Translations under genes and position numbers: made by a program
The notes under the pieces: generated by a model
Database searches by the model: none
Told to the model about the DNA's origin: nothing
What the model saw: only the letters and a program-made list of their open reading frames with translations
In this document: one piece after another, positions 51,331 through 59,389 of the stretch
How the letters are laid out: every line of letters starts with the position of its first letter
Numbering within the stretch: the first letter of the stretch is position 1
Source: Nitrospirillum pindoramense
Lineage (GTDB): Bacteria > Pseudomonadota > Alphaproteobacteria > Azospirillales > Azospirillaceae
Direction: 5' to 3'
NCBI RefSeq assembly: GCF_007827955.1
Contig: NZ_VITR01000003.1
Coordinates: 124,001 to 188,000 of the forward strand
DNA: 64,000 nt

Positions 51331-51362
51331 AAGGGCCGGTGCATGCGACACCGGCCCTTTTT
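51331..51362 (+). terminator. Rho-independent terminator of the double-PAS chemoreceptor gene
   Basis: An 11-bp stem AAGGGCCGGTG / CACCGGCCCTT (51331-51341 with 51349-51359), 7-nt loop, and five T residues at 51358-51362. A-rich sequence on the other side (ATAAAAG) may let it also act on minus-strand transcripts. Confidence 0.9.
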
Positions 51363-51533
51363 AGTTTGTTCGAGGTCAACAAAGCTCCACAGAGGCCCCG
51401 TGGACAGGGGGACTAACAGGCGAAAATGGAAACGGGACCGGCATCGCCGGCAGAGGGACATGATCTGGTGTGACGGGGAAACCCGGCGGCGGGGGCACCG
51501 CCGGATCGCTGGATATCGAAGGGCGTTGCTGGA

Positions 51534-52289
51534 TCAGAAGGGCAGCAGCACGTCCAGCAACTGCTGGCCATAGCGTTCCTGCTGAACGTCGGTGATCTGG
51601 CCGCGGCCGCCGTAGGAGATGCGGGCTTCAGCGATCTTCTCGTAGGAAATAGCGTTGGTGTTGTCGATGTCCTCGGGCCGGATGATGCCCTGGATGGTCA
51701 ATTCGCGCAGTTCGTAGTTCACGCGCACTTCCTGCTTGCCCTGGATGACCAGGTTGCCGTTGGGCAGGACCTGGGTAATCAGGGCGGCGATCTTCAGGTC
51801 GATCTGTTCGGAACGGGCGACGGTGCCCTTGCCGTCCGACGCCTTGGCGCTGGTGGTCGACACCAGGCTGGAGGCGGAGGTGGCGGAGTTCAGAACCTTG
51901 GGAATCTGGGCTTCCAGGCCGAAGAAGTTCGGCATGCCCATGCTGTCGGAATTGGCGCGCGACCGCTTGGTCTCATCCGACACGTTGGCGCTGTCGTTGA
52001 TGGAGATCGAGATGGTTAGGATGTCGCCGGTCTGGCTGGCGCGCTGGTCCTTGAAGAAGGCGCGGGCGCCCGGACGCCACAGCGAGTTGGCCTGACGCTC
52101 CAGCACCGGCGGGGTCGGCATGGGCATGCGCACCGGCTGATAGCCCTTCTGCGTTGTCGGGTCGGACAGGTTGCTCATGTCCGGCGCCTTGCCGATGTTG
52201 TTGATGCGGTCGACGGCGCCGCAGCCGCTCAAGGCCACGGTGGCGACGGTGGCGATGAGGAGAGCGCGGATGGTGGAAGGCACAGGCAT
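51534..52289 (-). CDS. flgH: flagellar L-ring protein FlgH
   Basis: Outer-membrane lipoprotein of the flagellar L-ring, 251 aa. The signal ends in a lipobox LSGC (near residue 23). The mature sequence includes the FlgH blocks SLWRPGARAFFKDQRASQTG and GDILTISISINDSANVSDET, and the end is QQERYGQQLLDVLLPF. The ATG at 52289 is chosen because GAGGAG lies 8 nt upstream. An in-frame TTG at 52304 would start inside the flgA stop and destroy that spacing. Last gene of flgF-flgG-flgA-flgH. Confidence 0.95.
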   Translation of the reverse strand: MPVPSTIRALLIATVATVALSGCGAVDRINNIGKAPDMSNLSDPTTQKGYQPVRMPMPTPPVLERQANSLWRPGARAFFKDQRASQTGDILTISISINDSANVSDETKRSRANSDSMGMPNFFGLEAQIPKVLNSATSASSLVSTTSAKASDGKGTVARSEQIDLKIAALITQVLPNGNLVIQGKQEVRVNYELRELTIQGIIRPEDIDNTNAISYEKIAEARISYGGRGQITDVQQERYGQQLLDVLLPF

Positions 52290-52300
52290 GATGTCTCTCC

Positions 52301-53281
52301 TCAATTCAGGGCGGTACGGGTGGTGCGGGCGGTAGCGACCGGGACGGGGGCTTGGGCCGCCGGCTGCACCATGACCAGGTTGGGGCCGGCGACGCGGGCA
52401 TCGATGGTCCGGTTGCTGGCGGTGTTGGTGACGCGGATGATCTCGTTGATGCCGCCTTCGGTCTGGGCGCGGCCCTGGACCGTCAGGATCATGTTGCCCG
52501 ACTGCAGCATCATGGTGACCACGGCGCCGCGGGTGACCACCACCGGCGCCCGCACCTCATCGGTGCGCACCGGCTGGTAGGGGCTGGCGCCGTGGCGCAC
52601 GGTCAGGCCGATCAGGTCGCGCGCCTCGGTGACCACGTCGCCGCTGATGCGGGTGCGCGGCACCTTGGTCCATTCCACATCGCTGGCGGCGATGGTTTCA
52701 CCCGGGGCGACGCGGCGGTTCAGCACCGGCAGGGTGACCATGACGGCCACGCGGGCGCCGAAGCTCTGGCGGATGACGGGCTCGCCCTTGGCGGGGATGA
52801 CCAGGTCGCCGGTGGCGCGGCCGCGGGCGGCGTCATAGTTCACGTTGGTGAAGCCGATGCTGCTGTCGCTGTTGGCCGGCAGGCGCAGGACGGTGCCGGG
52901 ATTGTCCAGCTGCACCTCCATGCCGGCCGGCGCGCCGGCGTCAGCCAGGGCCTTGGTGAAGGCCGCCTGGATCTGGTCGGCGGTCACGTCCACCGACGGG
53001 CGGCTGACGATCACGCGCTCATTGCCGGCGGGCTTCCAATCGACGCCGTTGGCGGCGGCGATGCGTTCCAGCACGGAGGCGTCGTAGGTGATGCGGTGGC
53101 CGGGGGCGGGGGCTTGGCCGATGACGATGGCGGCCTGGTTGGGGCCCAGCGCGTCGAACAGGTCGCCCAGGTGGATGGTGTCGGCGTTGACATCCACGTC
53201 GCCATGCAGGTCGGCGGCCGTGGCGGCGCCGGCGCTGAAGAGGATGCTGGTGCCCAGCAGAATGGTGGCCAAGGCTTTCAT
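52301..53281 (-). CDS. flgA: flagellar P-ring assembly chaperone FlgA
   Basis: Periplasmic chaperone for FlgI P-ring assembly, 326 aa, longer than E. coli FlgA (219 aa) as in other alphaproteobacteria. It has a signal peptide (MKALATILLGTSILFSAGAATA). The conserved SAF-like region runs GETIAASDVEWTKVPRTRIS, and the C-terminal domain VRAPVVVTRGAVVTMMLQSG, with LTVQGRAQTEGGINEIIRV, is diagnostic. It begins 25 bp after flgG and ends close to the flgH start. Confidence 0.94.
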   Translation of the reverse strand: MKALATILLGTSILFSAGAATAADLHGDVDVNADTIHLGDLFDALGPNQAAIVIGQAPAPGHRITYDASVLERIAAANGVDWKPAGNERVIVSRPSVDVTADQIQAAFTKALADAGAPAGMEVQLDNPGTVLRLPANSDSSIGFTNVNYDAARGRATGDLVIPAKGEPVIRQSFGARVAVMVTLPVLNRRVAPGETIAASDVEWTKVPRTRISGDVVTEARDLIGLTVRHGASPYQPVRTDEVRAPVVVTRGAVVTMMLQSGNMILTVQGRAQTEGGINEIIRVTNTASNRTIDARVAGPNLVMVQPAAQAPVPVATARTTRTALN

Positions 53282-53306
53282 GACTGTTCTCCGCTATCCG
53301 CCGTCA

Positions 53307-54092
53307 TCACTTCATGTTGGTGATGGACTGCAGCATCTGGTCCGTCGTGGTGACGACGCGCGAGTTCATCTCGTAGGCGCGCTGGGCCTGGATCAGGTTG
53401 GTGATCTCGGTCACGACGTTGACGTTCGAGGTTTCCAGCGCGTTCTGGGTGATGCGGCCGAAGCCGGTGGAGCCGGGGACGGCGGTGGCGGGCTGGCCCG
53501 AGGCCGGGGTTTCCAGCAGCAGGTTGTCGCCGATGGCCTCCAGGCCCGCCGCGTTGGGGAAGTTGGCCAGGGTCAGCTGGCCGACGATGGCCGGGTTCAC
53601 CTGGCCGTCGATCTTGGCCTGCACCTGGCCCGAGGCGTCGACCGAGATATCCACCGCGTTCTGCGGGATGGTCAGGCCGGGGTTCAGCAGATAGCCGTCG
53701 GAGGTGACGACCTGGCTGTTGGCGTTCAGCTGGAAGGAACCGGCGCGGGTGTAGGCGATTTGGCCGTTGGGCAGCGTCACCTGGAAGAAGCCGTTGCCGT
53801 TGATGGCCAGGTCCAGGCTGTTGCCCGTGGTGTTGATGTTGCCCTGTTCGTTGATGCGGTAGACGGCGGCCGTCTTCACGCCGGCGCCGATCTGGATGCC
53901 GGTGGGGACGATGGTGCCGGCGTCGGACGAGTTGGAGCCGACGCGGCGCATGTTCTGATAGAGCAGATCCTGGAACTCGGCGCGCTGACGCTTGAAGCCC
54001 GTCGTCGTCATGTTCGCGATGTTGTTCGAGATGACTTCGACGTTGGTCTGCTGGGCCTGCATGCCCGTGGCGGCGATGGAGAGGCTGCGCAT
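53307..54092 (-). CDS. flgG: flagellar distal rod protein FlgG
   Basis: Distal rod subunit exported by the flagellar type III system, 261 aa, the normal length. The N-terminus MRSLSIAATGMQAQQTNVEV and IANMTTTGFKRQRAEFQDL are the conserved rod/hook signature. The C-terminal helix (TNLIQAQRAYEMNSRVVTTT) is also typical. It lies 37 bp after flgF in the same operon. Confidence 0.97.
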   Translation of the reverse strand: MRSLSIAATGMQAQQTNVEVISNNIANMTTTGFKRQRAEFQDLLYQNMRRVGSNSSDAGTIVPTGIQIGAGVKTAAVYRINEQGNINTTGNSLDLAINGNGFFQVTLPNGQIAYTRAGSFQLNANSQVVTSDGYLLNPGLTIPQNAVDISVDASGQVQAKIDGQVNPAIVGQLTLANFPNAAGLEAIGDNLLLETPASGQPATAVPGSTGFGRITQNALETSNVNVVTEITNLIQAQRAYEMNSRVVTTTDQMLQSITNMK

Positions 54093-54129
54093 GATCTGTG
54101 TCTCCTAATTCTTCGGCGTCACGGGTGCG

Positions 54130-54849
54130 TTATTGGGCTTTGGCGAGGTGGGTGATCGCGTTGCGGATGCGATCATGTTCCTCTTCCACCAGCTTCTGGG
54201 CGATCTGGTACTGGCGCAGCACGTCGATCATCATCGTGGACTCGACGATGGGCTGGACGTTGGAGGCCTCGATGGCGCCCTGCGTCACCTGCGGGTTGGC
54301 CGAGGGGCGCGGCGTCTGGGTGGTGGTCATCAGGCCGCCGCCCAGGGTCTGCATCTGCTGCTGGTCGTCGAAGCTGACGATCTTCAGCTTGGCCAGCTGG
54401 GCGCGGTCGGCCATGACGGTGCCGTCGCCCTGGATTTTGATGTCGGTGGCGCCATCGGGGATGGTGATGCGGTTGTCGTTGGTGTCCAGCACGGGAAGCC
54501 CGTTCTGGTCCACCAGTTCGCGGCGGTCGTTCAGCTGGAAATTGCCGGCGCGGGTGTAGCGGGGGCCGGACAGGGTCTCCAGCGTGAAGTAGCCGTCGCC
54601 CTTCAGCGCCAGGTCCAGGGTGTTGTTGGTCACCTGCAGCGCGCCGGCGCGGGTGTCGCGCATCAGGCCGTAATCCTGGACGAAAGAAACCCGTTCGCCG
54701 CGGGCCGGCTTTTCCAGGTATTCCTGGAACAGCATGCGCTGCTGCTTGTAGCCCGTCGTGTTCATGTTGGCGATGTTGTTCGCCACCACATCCAGTTGCC
54801 GGGACAGCGCTTCCTGACGGGACAGCGCCACGTAAATCGGGTTTTCCAT
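54130..54849 (-). CDS. flgF: flagellar basal-body rod protein FlgF
   Basis: Proximal rod subunit, 239 aa. The start MENPIYVALSRQEALSRQLD and NNIANMNTTGYKQQRMLFQE match FlgF. The ATG at 54849 is preferred over the longer in-frame form beginning at 54927, which would start upstream of the sigma-54 promoter at 54907-54924. First gene of the flgF-flgG-flgA-flgH operon. Confidence 0.95.
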   Translation of the reverse strand: MENPIYVALSRQEALSRQLDVVANNIANMNTTGYKQQRMLFQEYLEKPARGERVSFVQDYGLMRDTRAGALQVTNNTLDLALKGDGYFTLETLSGPRYTRAGNFQLNDRRELVDQNGLPVLDTNDNRITIPDGATDIKIQGDGTVMADRAQLAKLKIVSFDDQQQMQTLGGGLMTTTQTPRPSANPQVTQGAIEASNVQPIVESTMMIDVLRQYQIAQKLVEEEHDRIRNAITHLAKAQ

Positions 54850-54906
54850 TTTCGCCTCGAACGCTGCTTCCGGTCGATGCCGGCCGCTTGTTAGTCGCCT
54901 CCCTAT

Positions 54907-54924
54907 ATGCAGGGGGCATGCCAA
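54907..54924 (-). promoter_or_regulatory. sigma-54 (-24/-12) promoter of flgF-flgG-flgA-flgH
   Basis: Minus-strand TTGGCATGCCCCCTGCAT keeps GG and GC at the required 10-base distance and matches the consensus except for two bases. Predicted start is near 54897, about 48 bases before the flgF ATG. Confidence 0.82.
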
Positions 54925-54978
54925 CATTCGAGATGTAGGAAAATCAATAACTTGGCTGGGTGATGGGTTGGCAGGACC

Positions 54979-55049
54979 GGCAGGGAAGGGCCGTTGCGGC
55001 AGTTTCTGCCGAACCTTGCCTGCCCCAGCCGCCCCGGGCGGCTGTTTTT
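54979..55049 (+). ncRNA. candidate structured small RNA ending in a Rho-independent terminator
   Basis: Plus-strand sequence folds into an outer stem GGCAGGGAAGG / CCTTGCCTGCC (54979-54989 with 55014-55024, 10 of 11 pairs). It encloses a perfect hairpin CGGCAG-TTT-CTGCCG (54997-55011). A terminator hairpin (55026-55033 with 55037-55044) and TTTTT (55045-55049) follow directly. No plus-strand gene lies upstream for this terminator to serve. No clear promoter was found, so expression is unproven. Confidence 0.45.
55026..55049 (+). terminator. plus-strand Rho-independent terminator in the flgF-ppi gap
   Basis: CAGCCGCC / GGCGGCTG stem (8 bp), loop CCG, then five T residues. The T-run is only on the plus strand, whereas both flanking genes are on the minus strand. 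Confidence 0.75.
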
Positions 55050-55068
55050 ACCCCATCCCCAAAACGCG

Positions 55069-55100
55069 GACCGCCCGCCCCCTTAGGGGGGCGGGCGGTC
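55069..55100 (-). terminator. strong hairpin downstream of the cyclophilin gene
   Basis: Perfect 14-bp stem (55069-55082 with 55087-55100), loop TTAG, lying 47 bases past the cyclophilin stop. On the minus strand it is followed by CGCGTTTTGG, a modest T-run. Two 11-base direct repeats TTGAACCCGGG (55107-55117 and 55120-55130) lie between it and the gene. Confidence 0.65.
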
Positions 55101-55146
55101 GAACCTTTGAACCCGGGCCTTGAACCCGGGATACGGAGCGTTGGGG

Positions 55147-55623
55147 TCAGGCGGCGTCGGCCGCGACCTGCATCTTCACGATCCGGTCGGGGTCGGTGAC
55201 GCTGCCGTTGTTACCGCGGCTGCCCTTCTTCAGGGCGTCGACGAATTCCATGCCCTCGGTGACCTTGCCCCAGACGGTGTACTGGCGGTCCAGGAAGGTG
55301 GCGTCGTCGAAGCAGATGAAGAACTGGCTGTCGGCGCTGTCCGGGTTCATGGCGCGGGCCATGGAGCAGACGCCGCGAACGTGCGGCTCGGCCGAGAATT
55401 CCGCCTTCAGCTTCTTGCCGGAACCGCCGGTGCCGTCACCGGTGGGGCAGCCGCCCTGGGCCATGAAGCCCTCGATGACGCGATGGAAGCTCAGGCCGTC
55501 GTAAAAGCCGTCGCGGGCCAGTTCCTTGATGCGGGCGACGTGGTTGGGGGCCAGGTCGGGGCGGAGCGCGATGACGACGCGGCCGGCCGGCAGGTCGAGA
55601 TACAGGGTGTTCTCAAGATCCAT
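55147..55623 (-). CDS. cyclophilin-type peptidyl-prolyl isomerase
   Basis: 158-aa cytosolic PpiB-like enzyme that catalyses proline isomerisation during folding. The catalytic region [20 protein letters not shown] (residues about 46-65) and the later [18 protein letters not shown] are the cyclophilin signature. The substrate-pocket Trp position (TVWGKV) is kept. The ATG at 55623 ([17 protein letters not shown]) begins the domain directly, with no signal peptide. The longer in-frame form from 55803 is unlikely. Confidence 0.95.
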   Translation of the reverse strand: MDLENTLYLDLPAGRVVIALRPDLAPNHVARIKELARDGFYDGLSFHRVIEGFMAQGGCPTGDGTGGSGKKLKAEFSAEPHVRGVCSMARAMNPDSADSQFFICFDDATFLDRQYTVWGKVTEGMEFVDALKKGSRGNNGSVTDPDRIVKMQVAADAA

Positions 55624-55945
55624 TTTGGGAAGCTCGTTTTTGTGGTGGGCGCGTCCGTATCCGGCTTTGCCGGTCGTCGGACCATAGCGCCCCCGCCCGC
55701 CGATTTGAACCGCCCTTGTGGCGGAGCCGCCCCCTGCCTGCGGCAAGGTTGCCGGAGGGGGCGCCGAAATGGCCAGGGGTCTGAAACGGCAAGGACCTTG
55801 CATGGGAGGTCGATCGGGACCGCGCGATGGAGGTTCATGCCGGGCGCAGGGGGCTGCGTCCTGGCTTGTCGGCCATCGCCTGTCTTGTCACTCTCCACCA
55901 CGGTTCCGGGTACCACCGGGGCCGGGAAGGGATCGGTACGCCCTC
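55624..55945. other. divergent gap between cyclophilin and ydbH-like genes
   Basis: 322 bases with no trusted gene. A strong nested hairpin lies at 55728-55763: CGCCCCCT pairs with AGGGGGCG, and CGGCAA with TTGCCG inside. It could be a leader structure for the plus-strand gene. Promoters could not be assigned. Confidence 0.45.
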
Positions 55946-58477
55946 ATGTCCATGCCCCCTTTACGGCCGCCGCCCGGGATGCGGCCGCCTGACGTCCGGG
56001 CCGCCAAGCCCCGGCGGCACCTGCCGCCTTGGGGCAAGCGGTGGCTTTGGGCGCTGCCGCCGGCTGGCCTCGCCATCGCCGGGGCCATTCTGGCCGGTCG
56101 GCTGTTTTTGCCGGCAACGGCTGAGCCGCGGCTGGCGGCGGCCCTGGTCGAGGCCGGTTTTCCCCAGGCACAGGTCACGGTGCGGCATGCCGGCTGGGGC
56201 TGGCTGGAGGCGGGCGTGCGCCTGCAGCCCGGGCTGGAGGCGGACACGGCGCTGGTGACCTTCACCGGCCTGGTCCCGTGGGGCACGCCCGCGCGCCTGG
56301 CCCTGACGGGCGTCAGCGTGGATGCCGGGCTTGTCGACGGCCAGGCCCTGGCCCGGCTGATGGACATGCCCATCGACCATGTCGAAATCGGCGCGGCGCA
56401 GGTGATTCACGGTGACTGGTCCGTGCCGCTGGTGGTGAACGCCACCCTGGACCGGCAGGGACGGGGGGGAGCGGCGACCGGCTGGCAGGGCCAGGCGGTA
56501 CTGGAACCGGGGGAAGGCTGGCCGGCATGCGCCCTGACCCTGCACCTGTCCAAGACGCAGGATGGGCCCAAACTGACGGTGGAACCAGCGCCGGGCGACG
56601 GACCGCGGGTATCCGGCACCGTGGCCGCCGGTGGCGACAACACGACCAAGGCCGACCTGACGGTGACGGGCTTGCGGGTCCGCGATTGGCCAGGCCCTGT
56701 GGCCGGGCATCTGACCGGCCAACTGGTGGGGCGGGGCGACACCGCCCGCTGGACGATCAGCGCCACCGTCGACACGCCCGACGCCCACCTGACGCTGGAG
56801 GGCGCCCGGCCGTGGGCGGGGGATCAGCATCCGGCGGGGGCGGCAGCGGCCCCGTGGGGCGTGGTGGTCAAGGCCCGGGGGGCCGGCGCCCCGGCGGCCG
56901 CAGGTTGGAGCGGTTCCGGCCAACTGACGCTGACCGGAACCGCTGATGGGCGCGCGCTGGCCCTCGCCTTGTCGGCAGAGGGGGTGACGGCGCCGGAATT
57001 GCCCCTGATGGCATCCTTCCTGGGCCTCACCGCGACCGCGACGCCGCAGGGCGACGGAGCCTGGGCGTTGGCCCTGGTCGGTCCGGCGCAGGCCGGGGGG
57101 CGCTTGCGGGACGGACAGGGTACGCCCGTCAGCCTGGGCTGGGACCCTGGCGCGGATGGCCATCTGGCGGTGACTTGGCAGGGTGGGCTGGGCAAGGAGC
57201 GGCGCGGCCATGTGGATGTGCAGGGTGCGGTGGTGGGGCGGCTGGGGCCGGCCAGCGCGCCCCTGGTCGCCGGTGGCACCACCGACCTGCGCGCCGCCGC
57301 CGACTGGGACGCCGGCGGATTGAGCACCCTGGAGGCCACGGCCGTCTCGCTGGCGGCCCCCGTGTTGCTCAACGCCCGCCTGGAAGGCGCACACCTATCC
57401 GCCGGCTTTGATCGCACCCATCGGGGCAGTCCCTGGCAGGTCACCCTGGATGGGGGCCGCGTGCAGGGGACCGTGCTGCCGCCCCTGGCGCTGGCGGTCA
57501 CCCTGTCGGGCGATCCCGCCGGCGCGCTGACGCTGGCCGGCCAGGCCCGGGGGCTGGGTACGCCGCTGGTCCTGGGGGTGAGTGGGCATTGGACGGCGGC
57601 GGATCAGCGGGGGGAGGCGGCGGCGGTGCTGGAGCCGCTGACCCTGTCGGCTGTGCCGGACCTGACCCAGTTGCTGCCGGGTGCCGGCTTGGCGGCACCG
57701 ATGAGCGGGTTGGGCACCATTGCCGGTGGCGCCCGGCTGTCCTGGGACCAGGGGCGTTTGGCGGGCTCCGGCGATCTGCGGGCCGAGGGGGTCAGCTTGT
57801 TTGGGCCGCGTCTGTCCATCGACGGCCTGGACGGCCAGGTGACGCTGGACGGGCTCTTCCCGCTGCACAGCCCACCGGCGCAGCATCTCAAGGCCAAGGC
57901 GGTTGGCGCCGCGCTGGCGTTGGGTGACCTCGGGTTGGAGTTTCAGTTGGTCGATGGCCGGGTATTGCTTCAGGGGGGGGATCTGAGCTGGGCCGGTGGT
58001 CATGTCCACCTGGCCCCCGACGAGGACGGGGGATTCAGCGCCACCGTCAGCGGGGTGGACCTTGCCCGGGCGCTGCCAGGCTGGTCGGCGGCGGGCTACA
58101 CCCTCCAGGGCACGCTGGGCGGCCGCCTGCTGGGACGCTTCGACGGGCTGACGCCGGTGCTGACCTATGGCGGGCTGGAAGCGGAAGGGCCGGGCCACAT
58201 CGGTTACAGCGACAGGTCTGGGGGGGAGGCCGGGATCCCCGTGGTCCTGAACCCGGACCACAACGGCAAGGTCGCCCTGGTCACCCGGGCGCTGGCCGAC
58301 TACGACTACCAGGCCCTGACAGTGCAGCCGACGGGACCCATCCTGACCGACCCGCGTGCGCGTCTGCTGCTCCGCGGCGTGAACCCGGAGTTCTACGGCG
58401 GCTATCCGGTTGATCTCGATCTGGACCTGGATGCCGGCGACCTGTCCGCCGGCGGCACGCAGGATCGGAGACGGTAA
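55946..58477 (+). CDS. ydbH: YdbH-like AsmA-fold intermembrane phospholipid transport protein
   Basis: 843-aa inner-membrane-anchored protein with a periplasmic beta-taco domain. In E. coli YdbH works beside TamB and YhdP in moving phospholipids to the outer membrane. It has a single N-terminal membrane helix (WLWALPPAGLAIAGAILAG), then repeated beta-rich segments. The C-terminal block (NGKVALVTRALADYDYQALT; LLLRGVNPEFYGGYPVDLDL) is typical of YdbH. Length fits (E. coli 879 aa). The ATG at 55946 is chosen; one at 55952 is equally possible. The usual partner genes ynbE and ydbL are not adjacent. Confidence 0.82.
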   Translation: MSMPPLRPPPGMRPPDVRAAKPRRHLPPWGKRWLWALPPAGLAIAGAILAGRLFLPATAEPRLAAALVEAGFPQAQVTVRHAGWGWLEAGVRLQPGLEADTALVTFTGLVPWGTPARLALTGVSVDAGLVDGQALARLMDMPIDHVEIGAAQVIHGDWSVPLVVNATLDRQGRGGAATGWQGQAVLEPGEGWPACALTLHLSKTQDGPKLTVEPAPGDGPRVSGTVAAGGDNTTKADLTVTGLRVRDWPGPVAGHLTGQLVGRGDTARWTISATVDTPDAHLTLEGARPWAGDQHPAGAAAAPWGVVVKARGAGAPAAAGWSGSGQLTLTGTADGRALALALSAEGVTAPELPLMASFLGLTATATPQGDGAWALALVGPAQAGGRLRDGQGTPVSLGWDPGADGHLAVTWQGGLGKERRGHVDVQGAVVGRLGPASAPLVAGGTTDLRAAADWDAGGLSTLEATAVSLAAPVLLNARLEGAHLSAGFDRTHRGSPWQVTLDGGRVQGTVLPPLALAVTLSGDPAGALTLAGQARGLGTPLVLGVSGHWTAADQRGEAAAVLEPLTLSAVPDLTQLLPGAGLAAPMSGLGTIAGGARLSWDQGRLAGSGDLRAEGVSLFGPRLSIDGLDGQVTLDGLFPLHSPPAQHLKAKAVGAALALGDLGLEFQLVDGRVLLQGGDLSWAGGHVHLAPDEDGGFSATVSGVDLARALPGWSAAGYTLQGTLGGRLLGRFDGLTPVLTYGGLEAEGPGHIGYSDRSGGEAGIPVVLNPDHNGKVALVTRALADYDYQALTVQPTGPILTDPRARLLLRGVNPEFYGGYPVDLDLDLDAGDLSAGGTQDRRR

Positions 58478-58484
58478 GGGCCTA

Positions 58485-59210
58485 TCAGGGGAAGGGGCAG
58501 TGATCGCCGACGACGTCGACGAAGGAGCGTGAGCCGGGGCTGATCTTGAAGCGGTATTCGGTGTCATCGATGATCACCGAATGCTGCAGCGGCAGCATAC
58601 CTGTCGTCTGGGTTTCCTTGCCGTTCTTGTCCGTGAACTTCAGGGTCACGGGCTTGGCCGGATCGAACCAGGATTGCGGCGCCCCGTCGGGGCTGCGCGA
58701 GGTGGCGCCTTCGCCCGAGACGGTGATGGCGCCATCGGCGAAGCCGGCCGAGGTGTTGGGGCCCTTGTACAAGGAGGTCGACAGCACAAAGCGCTTGGTC
58801 TCCGCCTTGCCGCAGGAACGCGGGGTGCCCGTCTGCTCGATGATCAGGGCCAGGCGGCCGGCGTCCACGCCCTCCACCATCTTCTTGGCCAGCAGGTCCT
58901 TCAGCCGGCCCAGGTCACCGGTCGGCACGTCGCGGTCATAGCGCACCTGCAGCTCGCTCACCCGCACTTCCGCTGTCTGCAGGGCGGCCTGCAGTTGGGC
59001 GACCTTGCGCTCGGTCTCCTCCTTGGAGGCCTGGGCCTGGTTCAGCTGGGTTTGAAGGTTCTGCTCCCGCCGGATCAGCTGTTCCTGTCCCACCTCGTAA
59101 CTGAAGGCGCAGGCCACGCCGACAACGCCGGCCAGCAGCAGGAACTTGCCCAGACGCCCCCAGAAACGGCGGCGGGCCCGGCGGCTGTAATCATAGAGGC
59201 CATAACTCAT
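58485..59210 (-). CDS. conserved hypothetical membrane protein with coiled coil, 241 aa
   Basis: Unknown-function protein. It starts MSYGLYDYSRRARRRFWGRL, then one membrane helix (LLLAGVVGVACAFSYEV, residues about 25-41). A coiled coil (LQTQLNQAQASKEETERKVA) and a beta-rich domain (KRFVLSTSLYKGPNTSAGFA; HSVIIDDTEYRFKISPGS) follow, with two cysteines (PRSCGK, DHCPFP) that could pair in the periplasm. An in-frame TTG at 59249 is a weaker start. It converges on the ydbH-like gene with a 7 bp gap; a role in the envelope is plausible but unproven. Confidence 0.68.
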   Translation of the reverse strand: MSYGLYDYSRRARRRFWGRLGKFLLLAGVVGVACAFSYEVGQEQLIRREQNLQTQLNQAQASKEETERKVAQLQAALQTAEVRVSELQVRYDRDVPTGDLGRLKDLLAKKMVEGVDAGRLALIIEQTGTPRSCGKAETKRFVLSTSLYKGPNTSAGFADGAITVSGEGATSRSPDGAPQSWFDPAKPVTLKFTDKNGKETQTTGMLPLQHSVIIDDTEYRFKISPGSRSFVDVVGDHCPFP

Positions 59211-59260
59211 GGTGGCGCCAACACCCAGCAGATAGGTCAGGGAGAACAAGGAATTAGTAA

Positions 59261-59285
59261 GCCCGGGAAACGATGTCTCCCGGGC
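59261..59285. terminator. 8-bp hairpin downstream of glutathione peroxidase
   Basis: GCCCGGGA (59261-59268) pairs with TCCCGGGC (59278-59285). On the minus strand it lies 105 bases past the gpx stop and is followed by a pyrimidine-rich stretch (TTACTAATTCCTTG). It is a weak terminator candidate. Confidence 0.35.
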
Positions 59286-59389
59286 CTGACCCTAGCGGGG
59301 CCGCCCCGCAAACTCAAGCGGCTGTCGGCCTTATACCGTCGGCGGCGGCGGTCGCCATCGACACCAACCATGACGAAACGGATTGGGTC

